In this document: positions 15,640-24,222 of the stretch, one piece after another
Layout: each line of letters starts with the position of its first letter
How positions within the stretch are numbered: position 1 is the stretch's first letter
IMG/VR virus record: IMGVR_UViG_3300042458_001162
Location: 1-38,771 of that record
Strand: one strand, 5' to 3'
Source of the DNA: a virus
DNA: 38,771 nucleotides
The notes under the pieces: generated by a model
The model's database searches: none
What the model was told of the DNA's origin: nothing
What the model saw: the letters and a program-made list of their open reading frames with translations, nothing else
Position numbers and translations under genes: made by a program

Positions 15640-16377
15640 TCATCCACCGGGCGTTTTATACTTCTTTTGCGCCGTTAATGCCTTAGTGGAATCTTTATTA
15701 TTAAGTTCACTCCTGTTTAATATCTCCATTCTTGACTTTGCATAAAGCTGATACACATAAGCAACTGCTTTACCTGCTAATTCACGCGGAACAAAATACG
15801 GAACCATCTCAAAATCTTCAACTTCAATTAAGACTGGGTTTTTAATTTGTGTGATATCATAATTTCTTACAGCAAAAGCTAATCCAATCTTAGAATTTTT
15901 ATCAAAGTTACTAGCCATAAAAAACCAATTAGTAACCAACTTATTAATTACTTTCATAGAAGCTAGTCTATCATCGTCACTCATTTCATCTGCAATCTTG
16001 TATGCGTCTCCAAAGATTCGGTAAGCTGTATCTATAAACTGTGCTTTTGCTTTCTCTGGAAGGAAATTAAGGTTCACACCTTGAACTATGTGCATGCCTG
16101 ATGATGGTGATATAAACTCTCCTATAATATAAACCATAGGACGTTTATCATAAAAATCTAATACATCGGCACCGTGCGGCATATACTGATATGTATAAAT
16201 TCGGCCGGGCATAAAAAATTTAAGTTGTCTTGCCTTAAATCTTTCAGTTTGCTCAATGATCCAATAGTTTGTAAAAGGTTCTTTAAAGTACTTATCATTA
16301 AAGTATTGAAAAGATTCCTTGCGCAGCTGTTCTTTATCTTGAGCATCATCATAACGCTCCATGAATGTCTTTTTCAT
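15640..16377 (-). CDS. Protein of unknown function in the head-gene cluster
   Basis: 245 residues. The central part has FMPGRIYTYQYMPHGADVL (about 54-72), DKRPMVYIIGEF and VQGVNLNFLP (about 98-107). This GxIYxYxY / YDxxPxV / GxNLxxLP pattern recurs in unassigned virion-associated proteins of T4-like phages. C-terminus helical and basic. The ATG overlaps the gp4 stop by 4 bp and the gene is followed by portal, so a head, neck or tail role is likely; it does not look like T4 gp2 or gp53. Confidence 0.7.
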   Translation of the reverse strand: MKKTFMERYDDAQDKEQLRKESFQYFNDKYFKEPFTNYWIIEQTERFKARQLKFFMPGRIYTYQYMPHGADVLDFYDKRPMVYIIGEFISPSSGMHIVQGVNLNFLPEKAKAQFIDTAYRIFGDAYKIADEMSDDDRLASMKVINKLVTNWFFMASNFDKNSKIGLAFAVRNYDITQIKNPVLIEVEDFEMVPYFVPRELAGKAVAYVYQLYAKSRMEILNRSELNNKDSTKALTAQKKYKTPGG

Positions 16378-16871
16378 CGTGGTACTGCTTTAAATAAGAA
16401 ATCTTCAGTTACGATGATAAATTTATAACCGATGGACTCAGCATGTATTTTTGCTGCTGAAAATTTTGCTGTGTTAATGATAAAAGTTTTAGCCGCATAG
16501 TTAAAACTTTTAAGTTTACTTGTAGTCTGTATGCCTTCATACACAGGGCGGAGTAAAGAAGCAGCTGGTTTAACTTCAACTAAATAGTCTTGTTCAACTT
16601 CGTCTTTAACTGCTCTCATATAAAAGTCTATATAATAATCATGAGTCTTTCCATCTATAGGACTAACATATTTAATAGGGAATGGTTCTGATGACCATTT
16701 TAATACGTTAGTAGAATCATCACAATACCTACAAAACTTATATTCCCATGAGGAGCGATAGATGATCTTTGTGGGATCACCTATATACTTCTCTGGGTTA
16801 TTTAGTGTGTAATAGCCTTGGCGGAATTTGCTTTTAGCTGTAGGCTTGTTTGATTTTATATCAGATGCCAT
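16374..16871 (-). CDS. Head completion protein, gp4-like (nuclease-like)
   Basis: 165 residues. Strong resemblance to T4 gp4 (gp50): NPEKYIGDPTKIIYRSSWEY (25-44), then LKWSSEPFPIKY (about 57-68), DYYIDFY (about 78-84) and YLVEVKP. The D...EVK arrangement fits a PD-(D/E)XK/TnsA-like nuclease fold. gp4 finishes packaged heads before tail joining. It overlaps the gp55 gene by 11 bp and the next gene by 4 bp. Confidence 0.9.
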   Translation of the reverse strand: MASDIKSNKPTAKSKFRQGYYTLNNPEKYIGDPTKIIYRSSWEYKFCRYCDDSTNVLKWSSEPFPIKYVSPIDGKTHDYYIDFYMRAVKDEVEQDYLVEVKPAASLLRPVYEGIQTTSKLKSFNYAAKTFIINTAKFSAAKIHAESIGYKFIIVTEDFLFKAVPR

Positions 16872-17205
16872 AGAAATTTTCGTTGTTAATAGAAACTTGG
16901 TCTAAAGAACTTAATGGGTGTAATTTCCTCCATCCTTTAGCAAACCCATTCTTCAACATTTGCGTGTAATACGCAAAAGGATATTTAGATTTCTCTGGAT
17001 TGTAGCTTTTCCAATATCGGATAACATCCATCATCGCAAACGCAATACAATCTTTTCTATCTTCTTCATCTTTATATCGAAATTTCTTTGACATTTCTTT
17101 TGCCATTCTTTGAAAGATTTCGATAGCGCGTGGAGTTAATACTCCCTTTTCTAATGATAATAGAACTTCTTTTTTAAGTTCTTCGGGTTCTACGTAATTT
17201 GCCAT
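16861..17205 (-). CDS. Late-transcription sigma factor, gp55-like
   Basis: 114 residues. NPEKSKYPFAYYTQ (69-82) matches DPEKSKNPFAYFTQ of T4 gp55, preceded by a sigma region 2-like helix (DCIAFAMMDVIRYWKSY). gp55 replaces the host sigma and, with the sliding clamp as mobile enhancer, reads the TATAAATA late promoter. It is shorter than T4 gp55 (185 aa). The C-terminus ends soon after region 2 (SSLDQVSINNENFYGI), and no clear gp45-binding LxxLF tail is visible. It starts immediately after the stop of the frameshift extension, inside a late operon. Confidence 0.85.
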   Translation of the reverse strand: MANYVEPEELKKEVLLSLEKGVLTPRAIEIFQRMAKEMSKKFRYKDEEDRKDCIAFAMMDVIRYWKSYNPEKSKYPFAYYTQMLKNGFAKGWRKLHPLSSLDQVSINNENFYGI

Positions 17206-17838
17206 TTATTTGTTGATTATGGTAGATGCTCCCTCTGCTTCGCTTTCAAGACTTTTTACGTATGTGTTTAATTCACCCATGCACTTATCAATAGATTCAT
17301 GTGATAACGCAGAATTGTCTTTAACAAATAATTGTAGCTCTTCAAGGTTTGAGACGATTTCTTTTATACGCTCAGTTAACCTATCAATTACAGCCCCAAC
17401 TTTATCAGGCGTATTCTCTCCGGTTTTTGGATTATTAGTTGCATCAATTTCAGAATTATATACACCAGTTTCAAATAGTTCTACAGGCACGATAAATGCT
17501 TTCTTAACTTTAAGTTTTGTATCACCATGAAGTATTTCGATAGAGTCTTCATCTCCACCTTTTGTAAAGTCTAAAGCATTAATCATAATCTCGGTATCAG
17601 GAACTAAACCAGCGCCTGCGCCGTTTACACCAATCTTACCTTTTACATACTGCTTGGCCTCTCGAACTCCAACCGATCCACCGTCTTGCTGAGTATTCAG
17701 CTCGAGGTCATTTCCCGGTTTAGCTTGAGAGGCCTTTTTAGTTACTTCTATTTCTGTTGGATCTACAATTGCTGTAGAGCCGTCTTCATATTGTATAGTT
17801 AGAGATCGGTCTGCTGTGTTAGTACCTGTTACTCTTGC
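17206..17838 (-). CDS. -1 frameshift extension of the 528-residue structural protein
   Basis: Open -1 frame beginning at the slippery site and running 210 codons to a TAA. It lacks an ATG for its first 80-odd codons (first ATG at 17586, giving only 126 aa), and no GTG or TTG start was found there. The stretch 17587-17828, otherwise a 242-bp hole in a packed genome, is fully open in this frame. The product has Thr/Gly-rich beta-type sequence (YEDGSTAIVDPTEIEV), a Gly-rich hinge (VNGAGAGLVPD), then KKAFIVPVELFETG and a C-terminal coiled coil. Fused to 526 residues of the upstream gene it gives about 736 aa. Alternatives: a homopolymer sequencing error (one A missing), or independent starts at 17586. 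Confidence 0.72.
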   Translation of the reverse strand, partial: ARVTGTNTADRSLTIQYEDGSTAIVDPTEIEVTKKASQAKPGNDLELNTQQDGGSVGVREAKQYVKGKIGVNGAGAGLVPDTEIMINALDFTKGGDEDSIEILHGDTKLKVKKAFIVPVELFETGVYNSEIDATNNPKTGENTPDKVGAVIDRLTERIKEIVSNLEELQLFVKDNSALSHESIDKCMGELNTYVKSLESEAEGASTIINK

Positions 17839-19415
17839 TTTTTTTTTAAGTGCTCAACTTCATCGTCAACATTTGCACCAACGCCTTCAGCAATTGATGT
17901 ATAGTCTCTAAGTTCTTGTTGTGCAGTAGCGTAAGATTCTTTAAGTGTAGCAATTTCTTCGTTGATTGCTTCATAGATGCTAGTCATTTCTTCAGATTCT
18001 CTAACCTCTTGGTTTTGGATTCCGTCGATTTTAGCTTTACGTGCTTCAAGATAATTTATGGCTTCAAGAATTTCTTCTTTCTTAGCCTCTAGAACTTTAA
18101 TTTGTTTTTCATCTTTACTAAGTAAGTCTCCAAAAGATTCAGCTAAGTCGTAATTCATAAATTCTAATACTGCGTTACGAGATTGTACTCCATTACATTC
18201 AGCAATGAATACATTCTCTCCCATCATAGTGTCAAGTTTGTTCATGTGCATTTTATCTCCAGTACGGAATAAATCTACACGACGGTTAGGGTTTGAGTGC
18301 GAAAAGATTGATTTTACAAAGTCAAGCTCAAAGATAGTATCCCAGTTTTCAACAATTTTGTAAACTGCTGTAAGAACTTCTCTTTCCTCAACTCTGAAAA
18401 TTCCTGAGTTTAAGTATACTTTTTCAAAATCAGCGTTAGTAACGGTTCTTCCGTTAATGTTTACGGTTGGGACTCCGTTTTCATCAATGATTTCTACTTT
18501 CTTATCACGAGAGAATATCTTAACAGTAGACTCTGTGATTTCAACATTAGGTTGTGTAAGGTAATTTGCTAACCACATGAAGTTTTCAGGAAGTGATTGC
18601 ATTTCAGCTTCAGTTAATGTATTAACATCTTCACCTTCTTTAACAAATGCTTTACCATAAACAGTAAAGAATTCTTTTCCTTCATTAACATAAACAGGTG
18701 AATACACTTGTTTAAAGTAAGCATCTTTGCTGTTTGCTTTGATTTGGAAACCATTTGCAGATTCAGCAATTACATTATAAAGTTTTTTGATACCTGCATC
18801 AAAAGAAAACTTATTAAGTTGCTCCATAAGGTGAGCACGATTCGTAGCAGTTCTACGGTTTAGGTAGTTGTCAATTGGTTTTTCTAAACCAGACATAAGA
18901 TACGAAGAGTTTGTACTATTAGCTTCAGCAACTGCTTTAAAGATTTTAATGTCTTCAGCATATTTTGCGGTGTTTGCTTTAAGTATTCCCAAATGTTCTT
19001 TAACGATTGGTGACCATTCAAACTGTGAAAGAGCTTCAACAGCGGTTTCAGCGGCAATCCACTCAGGAACTTCCTGAAGACGACGTAAATTCTCTATGAT
19101 ATAGCGAACAGATACGTGTTTTGATAAATCATCTTCTAGTACTGCATTGATTGCGTTACGAACTCCAAGGTTATTCATTCCTAAGATACGGCTTTCAACC
19201 GTAAGGAAATCTTGTGTAACAGTTTCATCAATACCACTAAGCGATTCAATCAATGAATTTGCTATAGTTTCTTCAATAATACTTCTTTGACTGTATGGTG
19301 ATGTTGACACGATACTGCCTTTAAATTTGGCGATTGCTTCTGTGCAAACTTCACGAACATCTGATATTTGTGTTGCGCCAAGAAGAGTTTCTACTCTTTT
19401 CTTAAGATTTGACAT
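17829..19415 (-). CDS. Coiled-coil virion/scaffold-type protein (zero-frame product)
   Basis: 528 residues, not matching a family I can name. Mostly helical N-terminal 230 residues, a mixed beta region about 240-350 (VYGKAFVKEGEDVNTL, VNINGRTVTNADFEK), then a long C-terminal Glu/Lys/Ala-rich coiled coil (about 435-525). Size, composition and position between the gp15-like gene and gp55/gp4/portal point to a structural or assembly protein. It ends with KKKQE at the slippery site, so two forms (528 and about 736 aa) may be made. A GAATATATA element lies 26 bp before its ATG. Confidence 0.65.
   Translation of the reverse strand: MSNLKKRVETLLGATQISDVREVCTEAIAKFKGSIVSTSPYSQRSIIEETIANSLIESLSGIDETVTQDFLTVESRILGMNNLGVRNAINAVLEDDLSKHVSVRYIIENLRRLQEVPEWIAAETAVEALSQFEWSPIVKEHLGILKANTAKYAEDIKIFKAVAEANSTNSSYLMSGLEKPIDNYLNRRTATNRAHLMEQLNKFSFDAGIKKLYNVIAESANGFQIKANSKDAYFKQVYSPVYVNEGKEFFTVYGKAFVKEGEDVNTLTEAEMQSLPENFMWLANYLTQPNVEITESTVKIFSRDKKVEIIDENGVPTVNINGRTVTNADFEKVYLNSGIFRVEEREVLTAVYKIVENWDTIFELDFVKSIFSHSNPNRRVDLFRTGDKMHMNKLDTMMGENVFIAECNGVQSRNAVLEFMNYDLAESFGDLLSKDEKQIKVLEAKKEEILEAINYLEARKAKIDGIQNQEVRESEEMTSIYEAINEEIATLKESYATAQQELRDYTSIAEGVGANVDDEVEHLKKKQE
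17838..17844 (-). other. Slippery heptamer A_AAA_AAG for -1 ribosomal frameshifting
   Basis: The upstream zero frame reads TTA AAA AAA AAG CAA GAG TAA; the heptamer A AAA AAG, identical to that of E. coli dnaX, sits two codons before the stop. A -1 slip continues as GCA AGA GTA into the 210-codon open frame. No strong stem-loop or pseudoknot was found just downstream by eye, nor a clear Shine-Dalgarno-like stimulator upstream. The nine-A run also makes slippage by RNA polymerase, or sequencing error, possible. Confidence 0.7.
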
Positions 19416-19441
19416 TTTCTATTGATATTTTTAATCTATAC

Positions 19442-19450
19442 TATATATTC
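19442..19450 (-). promoter_or_regulatory. Late-promoter-like element before the 528-residue gene
   Basis: Minus strand GAATATATA within GGTGAATATATAGTATAG, in the 56-bp gap, 26 bp before the ATG at 19415. Same core as before portal and the 667-residue gene. Confidence 0.42.
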
Positions 19451-19471
19451 ACCTTCTTCAATACATTTTTA

Positions 19472-21013
19472 TCATTGTATTTCAAAGATAGCAATTTGTG
19501 GCTCAAGCGTATATTCTCCATCTGTGACTAGTAAAGAAGGCGCAAGATCCAATTCAACTCGATTATTTCCAGGATCTGGTGTTATAATTTTTGTTCCTAT
19601 TGTCACACCTGGCCCATTTACCGTGCTATCAAAATTAACACCAAGCGAAACCATTTCAGAAACGGATGGAACAAGATTTGATATTTGAAACGGGGTAACT
19701 TGTGGGTCAGTGTCACCTGTGAATTTTTGTGCAGTTTGTATAATTTGATATTGTGTATCGTCAACTGCGTTTTCAATTTTTATTTCTATTGAATGTTGTG
19801 GCGTGGTATCAAAACCAGAGCCAGCATTATGTATTGTAAACCCAACTACTCTACCTTCTGCTACGTTTGCTGAAATGTTTGGGGCAACAAACGGTGGTAC
19901 ACCAGGTGGCGGCTGAATTAGAGGAGAAACTTGAACTGTTGCATTATTTGAATAACCGTAGCCTCCGTTAAATAATATGATTCGTTCAACTTCACCATTT
20001 GCATTAATGATAGCTCTAATTTTTGCACCTTTTCCTGTTGCATCTATAACAGTAGCACGAATGGGATCGTTAGCAATTACTTTAGTGTTAGTACCGAAGA
20101 ACGGTAAATTCCAGTCGTAAGCTCCATTGTTTTCAACGGACCTTGCTATCATTGTCCAATCTTGAACGCCATTAAATCTGTAATACAAGTTAACTCTTAA
20201 GATAGCTCCACCATTAGTCCATCTTATCGGCATTGTTGAGCCAGACAAATACGTACCATTTGGTGTAGGATATGTAAATTCAAATACAACTGGCGGGTTC
20301 TCATTAATAATATCTATAGCAGATCCAGGACCAGCTGTAGATGTCATACGGTTAGCGTTGTTTCTTTCCGCTGTTGGATCTGTTACTGGTAAGTATGTTT
20401 CTACTGATAATGTAAATGATATTTCAATTTTATTCTCAGTCTGATACGTAAACTCAAATGTTTTATCTATTCCGTAGTCTTCAGGAAATCCTACTTGACA
20501 TGGAACTCTAAATCCTTTAAAACCAACTGAATAAACTTGTGTCTTATAAAAAGTTTCAATAATTGCTTGTTGAATTTTAAAAGCATCAAGATTTGTATCA
20601 GTTTCAATCTTAACATCAAATCCCATAGTTAATGGGATAGAATTAATAAATGAATTGAAAGTCTGTAACTGCCCATTCACTTCTTTTGTGTAACTACCAC
20701 GAACGAATCTATGGGTCATTGCTGAAGTGTTAATGGCATTTGATGTGAGTGTAACAATTCCTCTTGGTATAACATCATAATTACCGTCAGCATGCTTTGG
20801 GTGTAAGCAGTCATTCCATTCTAAAAAGAAATCTTGAAGAAATCTTTCGTCGCCTGTCATGCTATAAAAGAAAGGCACTGTAACTTGGTCTATTGAGTTA
20901 TCTCCTAAAACGTTGTCATATTGGACTACCGTATTAAGAAGATTAACAAGACCAACGATTACAGCTCTTGAGTGTACGTTATCTGTGTTATGTTTATGAA
21001 GAAATTGTCCCAT
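19472..21013 (-). CDS. Tail-completion (gp15-like) protein fused to Ig-like domain and repeats
   Basis: 513 residues in three parts. Residues 1-215 recall the T4 gp15 tail sheath terminator layout: VHSRAVIVGLVNLLNTV, VTVPFFYS, then IPRGIVTL, an R-G-x-Y turn, SIPLTMGFDVKI, and a closing ISFTLSVETYLPV. Residues about 240-305 look like a Kre9/KNH-type Ig domain (YPTPNGTYLSGSTMPIRWTN ... NGAYDWNLP). Residues about 320-420 contain two gxVxxixixNxGxGY-type repeats (FNGGYGYSNNATVQV; IHNAGSGFD). The last two parts are absent from T4 gp15 and could decorate the neck. gp15 identity is tentative; virion location is likely. It begins 10 bp after gp46. Confidence 0.55.
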   Translation of the reverse strand: MGQFLHKHNTDNVHSRAVIVGLVNLLNTVVQYDNVLGDNSIDQVTVPFFYSMTGDERFLQDFFLEWNDCLHPKHADGNYDVIPRGIVTLTSNAINTSAMTHRFVRGSYTKEVNGQLQTFNSFINSIPLTMGFDVKIETDTNLDAFKIQQAIIETFYKTQVYSVGFKGFRVPCQVGFPEDYGIDKTFEFTYQTENKIEISFTLSVETYLPVTDPTAERNNANRMTSTAGPGSAIDIINENPPVVFEFTYPTPNGTYLSGSTMPIRWTNGGAILRVNLYYRFNGVQDWTMIARSVENNGAYDWNLPFFGTNTKVIANDPIRATVIDATGKGAKIRAIINANGEVERIILFNGGYGYSNNATVQVSPLIQPPPGVPPFVAPNISANVAEGRVVGFTIHNAGSGFDTTPQHSIEIKIENAVDDTQYQIIQTAQKFTGDTDPQVTPFQISNLVPSVSEMVSLGVNFDSTVNGPGVTIGTKIITPDPGNNRVELDLAPSLLVTDGEYTLEPQIAIFEIQ

Positions 21014-21023
21014 ACTTTATATA

Positions 21024-22700
21024 TCATCCTATTTTTTCCACCAATAAGTGGGAGAAACCGTTGTTCTTTTCAATTTCCAATTTATAATCAAATATCTCAG
21101 TTGGTAATTGACTATGATTAATAACAAATATGTTTAAGTTAAGTTCTCTACAAGTTTTATGAAGAACTTTTAAGATATGATAAATTCCGTCAGAATCAAT
21201 TGAAGAAAAGATTTCATCAAGAAAAGTAAGGTTAAGACCTGCGAACCTAATCTTCATTAAACGTATTAAAGCAATCAGCGTAGCAAAATCTATTTTCTTT
21301 CTTTCACCCGTACTTAATTGGTCTGGAGAAATCTTAAATCCTAAATGTTGAATATCCACGTCAAACTCTTCATTAAAAGTTACACGATAATCCATGTTTA
21401 AGTCAACCATTACTTTTCGGATCTCTGCGTTTAATAAAGGAACGATTCTTTTTAATGCAGATAGCTTAACACCTTTATCTCCAAAGATTTCTTCAACGAT
21501 TTTAAAGAAGTTTCCTTTTTTCTCTTCTTCACTCTTTTTAACTAAAGCAGTTTGTTTTTTAGCATTGGTATCAGTAATAAGATTTTCTAAAGATTGCGTT
21601 TGAGCATCATTAATATTACCAGTGTTTAGTTTAGCTAGTTCATTTCTTAAAGAACTTAATTGTGTATCTGCTGCTACCTTTTTAGTATTTACATCAGAAT
21701 ACATTGAACGAATCTTAGTTTTCTTTTCAGTTAATTCATCTTGCTTTATTTTAATGTCAGCCATTAATTTTTTTGTAAGATCATTCTTTTCAAGAAAATC
21801 ATGCAGCATAGTTTTATGAGACTCATCAGTTAAATCAGTTTCACAAGATGGGCACTTACCACTTTCAAATAAATGTATCTTTTGAGTACATATACTTGTG
21901 TCTGTTCTGTATTCACTCATCTTAGAAGATAATGTATTTAAGATATCTTGAATCTCTCTTTCTTTTGCTCCAATCTCAAGTAGACGTGCATTTGCTTTTG
22001 TAATGAAATCTTGAAACTGTAAGATTTTAGTTTGCAGCTCTAACCGTCTTTCCTCACCAACAGTTATCAGTTTTTCATTTAAGCTGTCAAGTTCTGCGTT
22101 TGTGTCCTTTATACTTCTTTCCAATACAGAGATTTCAGTGGAAACGTTGTCAAGATAATCTTTAAGAAGTTTAAGTTTCATTTTTACTTTCCACTTAATT
22201 CTTCCAATGATTTCTAATCCAAATAGTCTATCAATGATTTGACGTTTATCATTCACACCCATACTAATGAAACTCTTAAAATCATTAATGGATAAAGAAA
22301 TCATATTGTTGAAAACATAAAAAGGTATTCCTAAGATTTCTTCTTCAATGTATTCTTGTACGTTTTTCTTTCCAGCTTGGTCATACTCAACTCCGTTAAT
22401 TGCAAGTTTGAAAATACCGGGTCTAAGGCCACGTTCAATTGTGGCAATCACACCTGGGGTTTTCTCAATAACAATTTTGACTTTCATGTTACCATTAAAT
22501 CTGTTAGGAAGATCGCCCATCTTTTTACTATCAACTCTGCCATATAGACCAAACTTAATTACATCAGATATAGTTGACTTACCTGCGCCGTTACTTCCAA
22601 CTATAAGATAAAAGTTACCTTGTGTTTCATCAAATACTATTTCCTGTGGTTTATTTCCGTATGAACCGAAATTTTGCCATGTTATTGACTTAATCTTCAT
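21024..22700 (-). CDS. Recombination endonuclease subunit gp46 (SbcC/Rad50-like)
   Basis: 558 residues from the ATG at 22700, which I prefer over 22751 because the family starts MKIKSITWQNFGSYG and this gives the usual 11-bp overlap with gp47. Walker A GSNGAGKST (35-43), a coiled coil interrupted by the zinc-hook motif CPSC (283-286), then the ABC signature LSTGERKK and Walker B LTFLDEIF with nearby SSIDSDG. It forms the gp46/47 complex that resects double-strand ends to feed UvsX recombination and recombination-dependent replication. Confidence 0.93.
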   Translation of the reverse strand: MKIKSITWQNFGSYGNKPQEIVFDETQGNFYLIVGSNGAGKSTISDVIKFGLYGRVDSKKMGDLPNRFNGNMKVKIVIEKTPGVIATIERGLRPGIFKLAINGVEYDQAGKKNVQEYIEEEILGIPFYVFNNMISLSINDFKSFISMGVNDKRQIIDRLFGLEIIGRIKWKVKMKLKLLKDYLDNVSTEISVLERSIKDTNAELDSLNEKLITVGEERRLELQTKILQFQDFITKANARLLEIGAKEREIQDILNTLSSKMSEYRTDTSICTQKIHLFESGKCPSCETDLTDESHKTMLHDFLEKNDLTKKLMADIKIKQDELTEKKTKIRSMYSDVNTKKVAADTQLSSLRNELAKLNTGNINDAQTQSLENLITDTNAKKQTALVKKSEEEKKGNFFKIVEEIFGDKGVKLSALKRIVPLLNAEIRKVMVDLNMDYRVTFNEEFDVDIQHLGFKISPDQLSTGERKKIDFATLIALIRLMKIRFAGLNLTFLDEIFSSIDSDGIYHILKVLHKTCRELNLNIFVINHSQLPTEIFDYKLEIEKNNGFSHLLVEKIG

Positions 22701-23793
22701 ATGATCGCTTTTCTTCAATTTCAACAAGTGCTTCTTGATAAAGCCTTGCACTTACATTTTTTAATGACTGCTTAACGTTTTCAGAATACGGTAACGAATC
22801 TATGTGTTTGTCAATTAAGTTAGATAAATTGATTTCTTCATAAGCTCCAATAATTTCACCGTCTTCTGTTGTGACATCTTCATCACTTGCAGTTATGATA
22901 GGGTTTATTTTGCGGTACCCTGTAAACTTATCAGCAAATATACCGAAAGGAAACTTTAAGGACCACTGAGGTGTTACCATGATATCTACATAATTGTTTT
23001 GAAACAACTTTTGAAGTTTCTCAATAGGTTGCTCTAAAACCCAATCAAGTTTGTACTTGACAAATTTTGGAGAATGATCATTAATAAAACTAACTTCCTC
23101 ATCAGTTTCTAAATCCAACCTCCATAAAGATTTTATGTTACTGCTATCAGAACGGGTAAGTTCATAAGGGCAACCAAGCATTCTAACGTTTTTGTATTTT
23201 TGAGCATAATGAATATGACCAGAATAAACTCTATGAAAGTGCGCAAATTTGTCAGGATCACTTCCTTCTTCAATCTTTACAAATTTATTAAAAGACATTC
23301 CTTTAATATCTGTATGGCAAAACATGATTTCTGCTTTGTACTCAGGAAGTGTAACGATTTCAGCAAATTCTTCAGGACTATCCACCCACGGCATAAACAA
23401 AACTTTACGTGGCCCAAGTTGAGCTACTGTCGGCTTTTCAAATATATGAATGTCTGGTATATGTTTAAATACTTTCAATGAATTAATGTCATTAGAGTAT
23501 TTCATGAAGATGTCGTGATTACCAATGATCATATAGATAGGCATGATCTTAGTAATCTCTTCAAATATAGACATTCCTTTATTCAGTACATAAAGATTAA
23601 TTGACTGTCTTGAGTCAAACACATCTCCACAATGAACAAGAACGTCACCAGGTTGGTATTCTCTTTTTATGATAGGAATAAAATGGTTCATGAAGTAATC
23701 TTCAATCGTATCCATCCATTCCCTAGAATTTGTTCTAACTCCTAAGTGTGTATCAGAGATTAGCCAGATTCTTTTAGCATCGATTTTTAGCAT
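22690..23793 (-). CDS. Recombination endonuclease subunit gp47 (SbcD/Mre11-like)
   Basis: 367 residues with all calcineurin-type phosphoesterase motifs in order: DTHLG (14-18), GDVFDSR (about 56-62), IGNHD (about 90-94), FCHTDIKG (about 158-165) and SGHIH (about 193-197). Length is close to T4 gp47 (339 aa). Nuclease partner of gp46, overlapping it by 11 bp; it follows a 141-residue unknown gene by 3 bp. Confidence 0.94.
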   Translation of the reverse strand: MLKIDAKRIWLISDTHLGVRTNSREWMDTIEDYFMNHFIPIIKREYQPGDVLVHCGDVFDSRQSINLYVLNKGMSIFEEITKIMPIYMIIGNHDIFMKYSNDINSLKVFKHIPDIHIFEKPTVAQLGPRKVLFMPWVDSPEEFAEIVTLPEYKAEIMFCHTDIKGMSFNKFVKIEEGSDPDKFAHFHRVYSGHIHYAQKYKNVRMLGCPYELTRSDSSNIKSLWRLDLETDEEVSFINDHSPKFVKYKLDWVLEQPIEKLQKLFQNNYVDIMVTPQWSLKFPFGIFADKFTGYRKINPIITASDEDVTTEDGEIIGAYEEINLSNLIDKHIDSLPYSENVKQSLKNVSARLYQEALVEIEEKRSYED

Positions 23794-23796
23794 ACA

Positions 23797-24222
23797 TTAA
23801 AATAATCGTTTAATATTCTTTTTACGAAAGATGTCGTATTTGCCATCTAATTCTTTAAGTAACGCTTCTTTGTATGTTGGGGCAAGTTCTTCGTATAATA
23901 AATCGTATGATATGCTCATAAACTCTGCAACCGCAACAAACTTTTCTACTGCTGCCATTCCTTTTGAGTTTTTTAAGTTATCATCAAAGTAATAATAGAT
24001 ACGAGCCACATCACTACGAACTACTTTTTTGTTTTTAGAATAGTCTTCATAGAAGTCAGATGCTTGAAAGATTTCATATAAGTCTTCCTGTAATCTGTTA
24101 TCTGTGTATTCTTCAAAGGTATCACGGGGTACATATTTGTCATGTACTTTAATTGCACCAAATGTTTCGTACTCAATGTCTCCTGTGTTGTACCGGTTGT
24201 TAAAAATTTTATCTTCTTTCAT
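23797..24222 (-). CDS. Helical protein of unknown function beside the helicase
   Basis: 141 residues, mostly helical, rich in Tyr, Asp and Lys. The C-terminus is basic (RKKNIKRLF). Its ATG shares a base with the helicase stop (TAATG). A helicase-loader or accessory role could be guessed from this coupling, but it shows no recognisable gp59 similarity and is shorter than T4 gp59 (217 aa). Confidence 0.72.
   Translation of the reverse strand: MKEDKIFNNRYNTGDIEYETFGAIKVHDKYVPRDTFEEYTDNRLQEDLYEIFQASDFYEDYSKNKKVVRSDVARIYYYFDDNLKNSKGMAAVEKFVAVAEFMSISYDLLYEELAPTYKEALLKELDGKYDIFRKKNIKRLF

Noticed and set aside
21018-21026. TATATA element just before the gp15-like gene as a late promoter
   Set aside because: It lies about 4 bp from the ATG and partly inside the gp46 stop region, leaving no room for a leader.
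22701-22751. Upstream start for gp46
   Set aside because: The family begins with the MKIKSITWQNFGSYG segment; the upstream ATG lies inside gp47.
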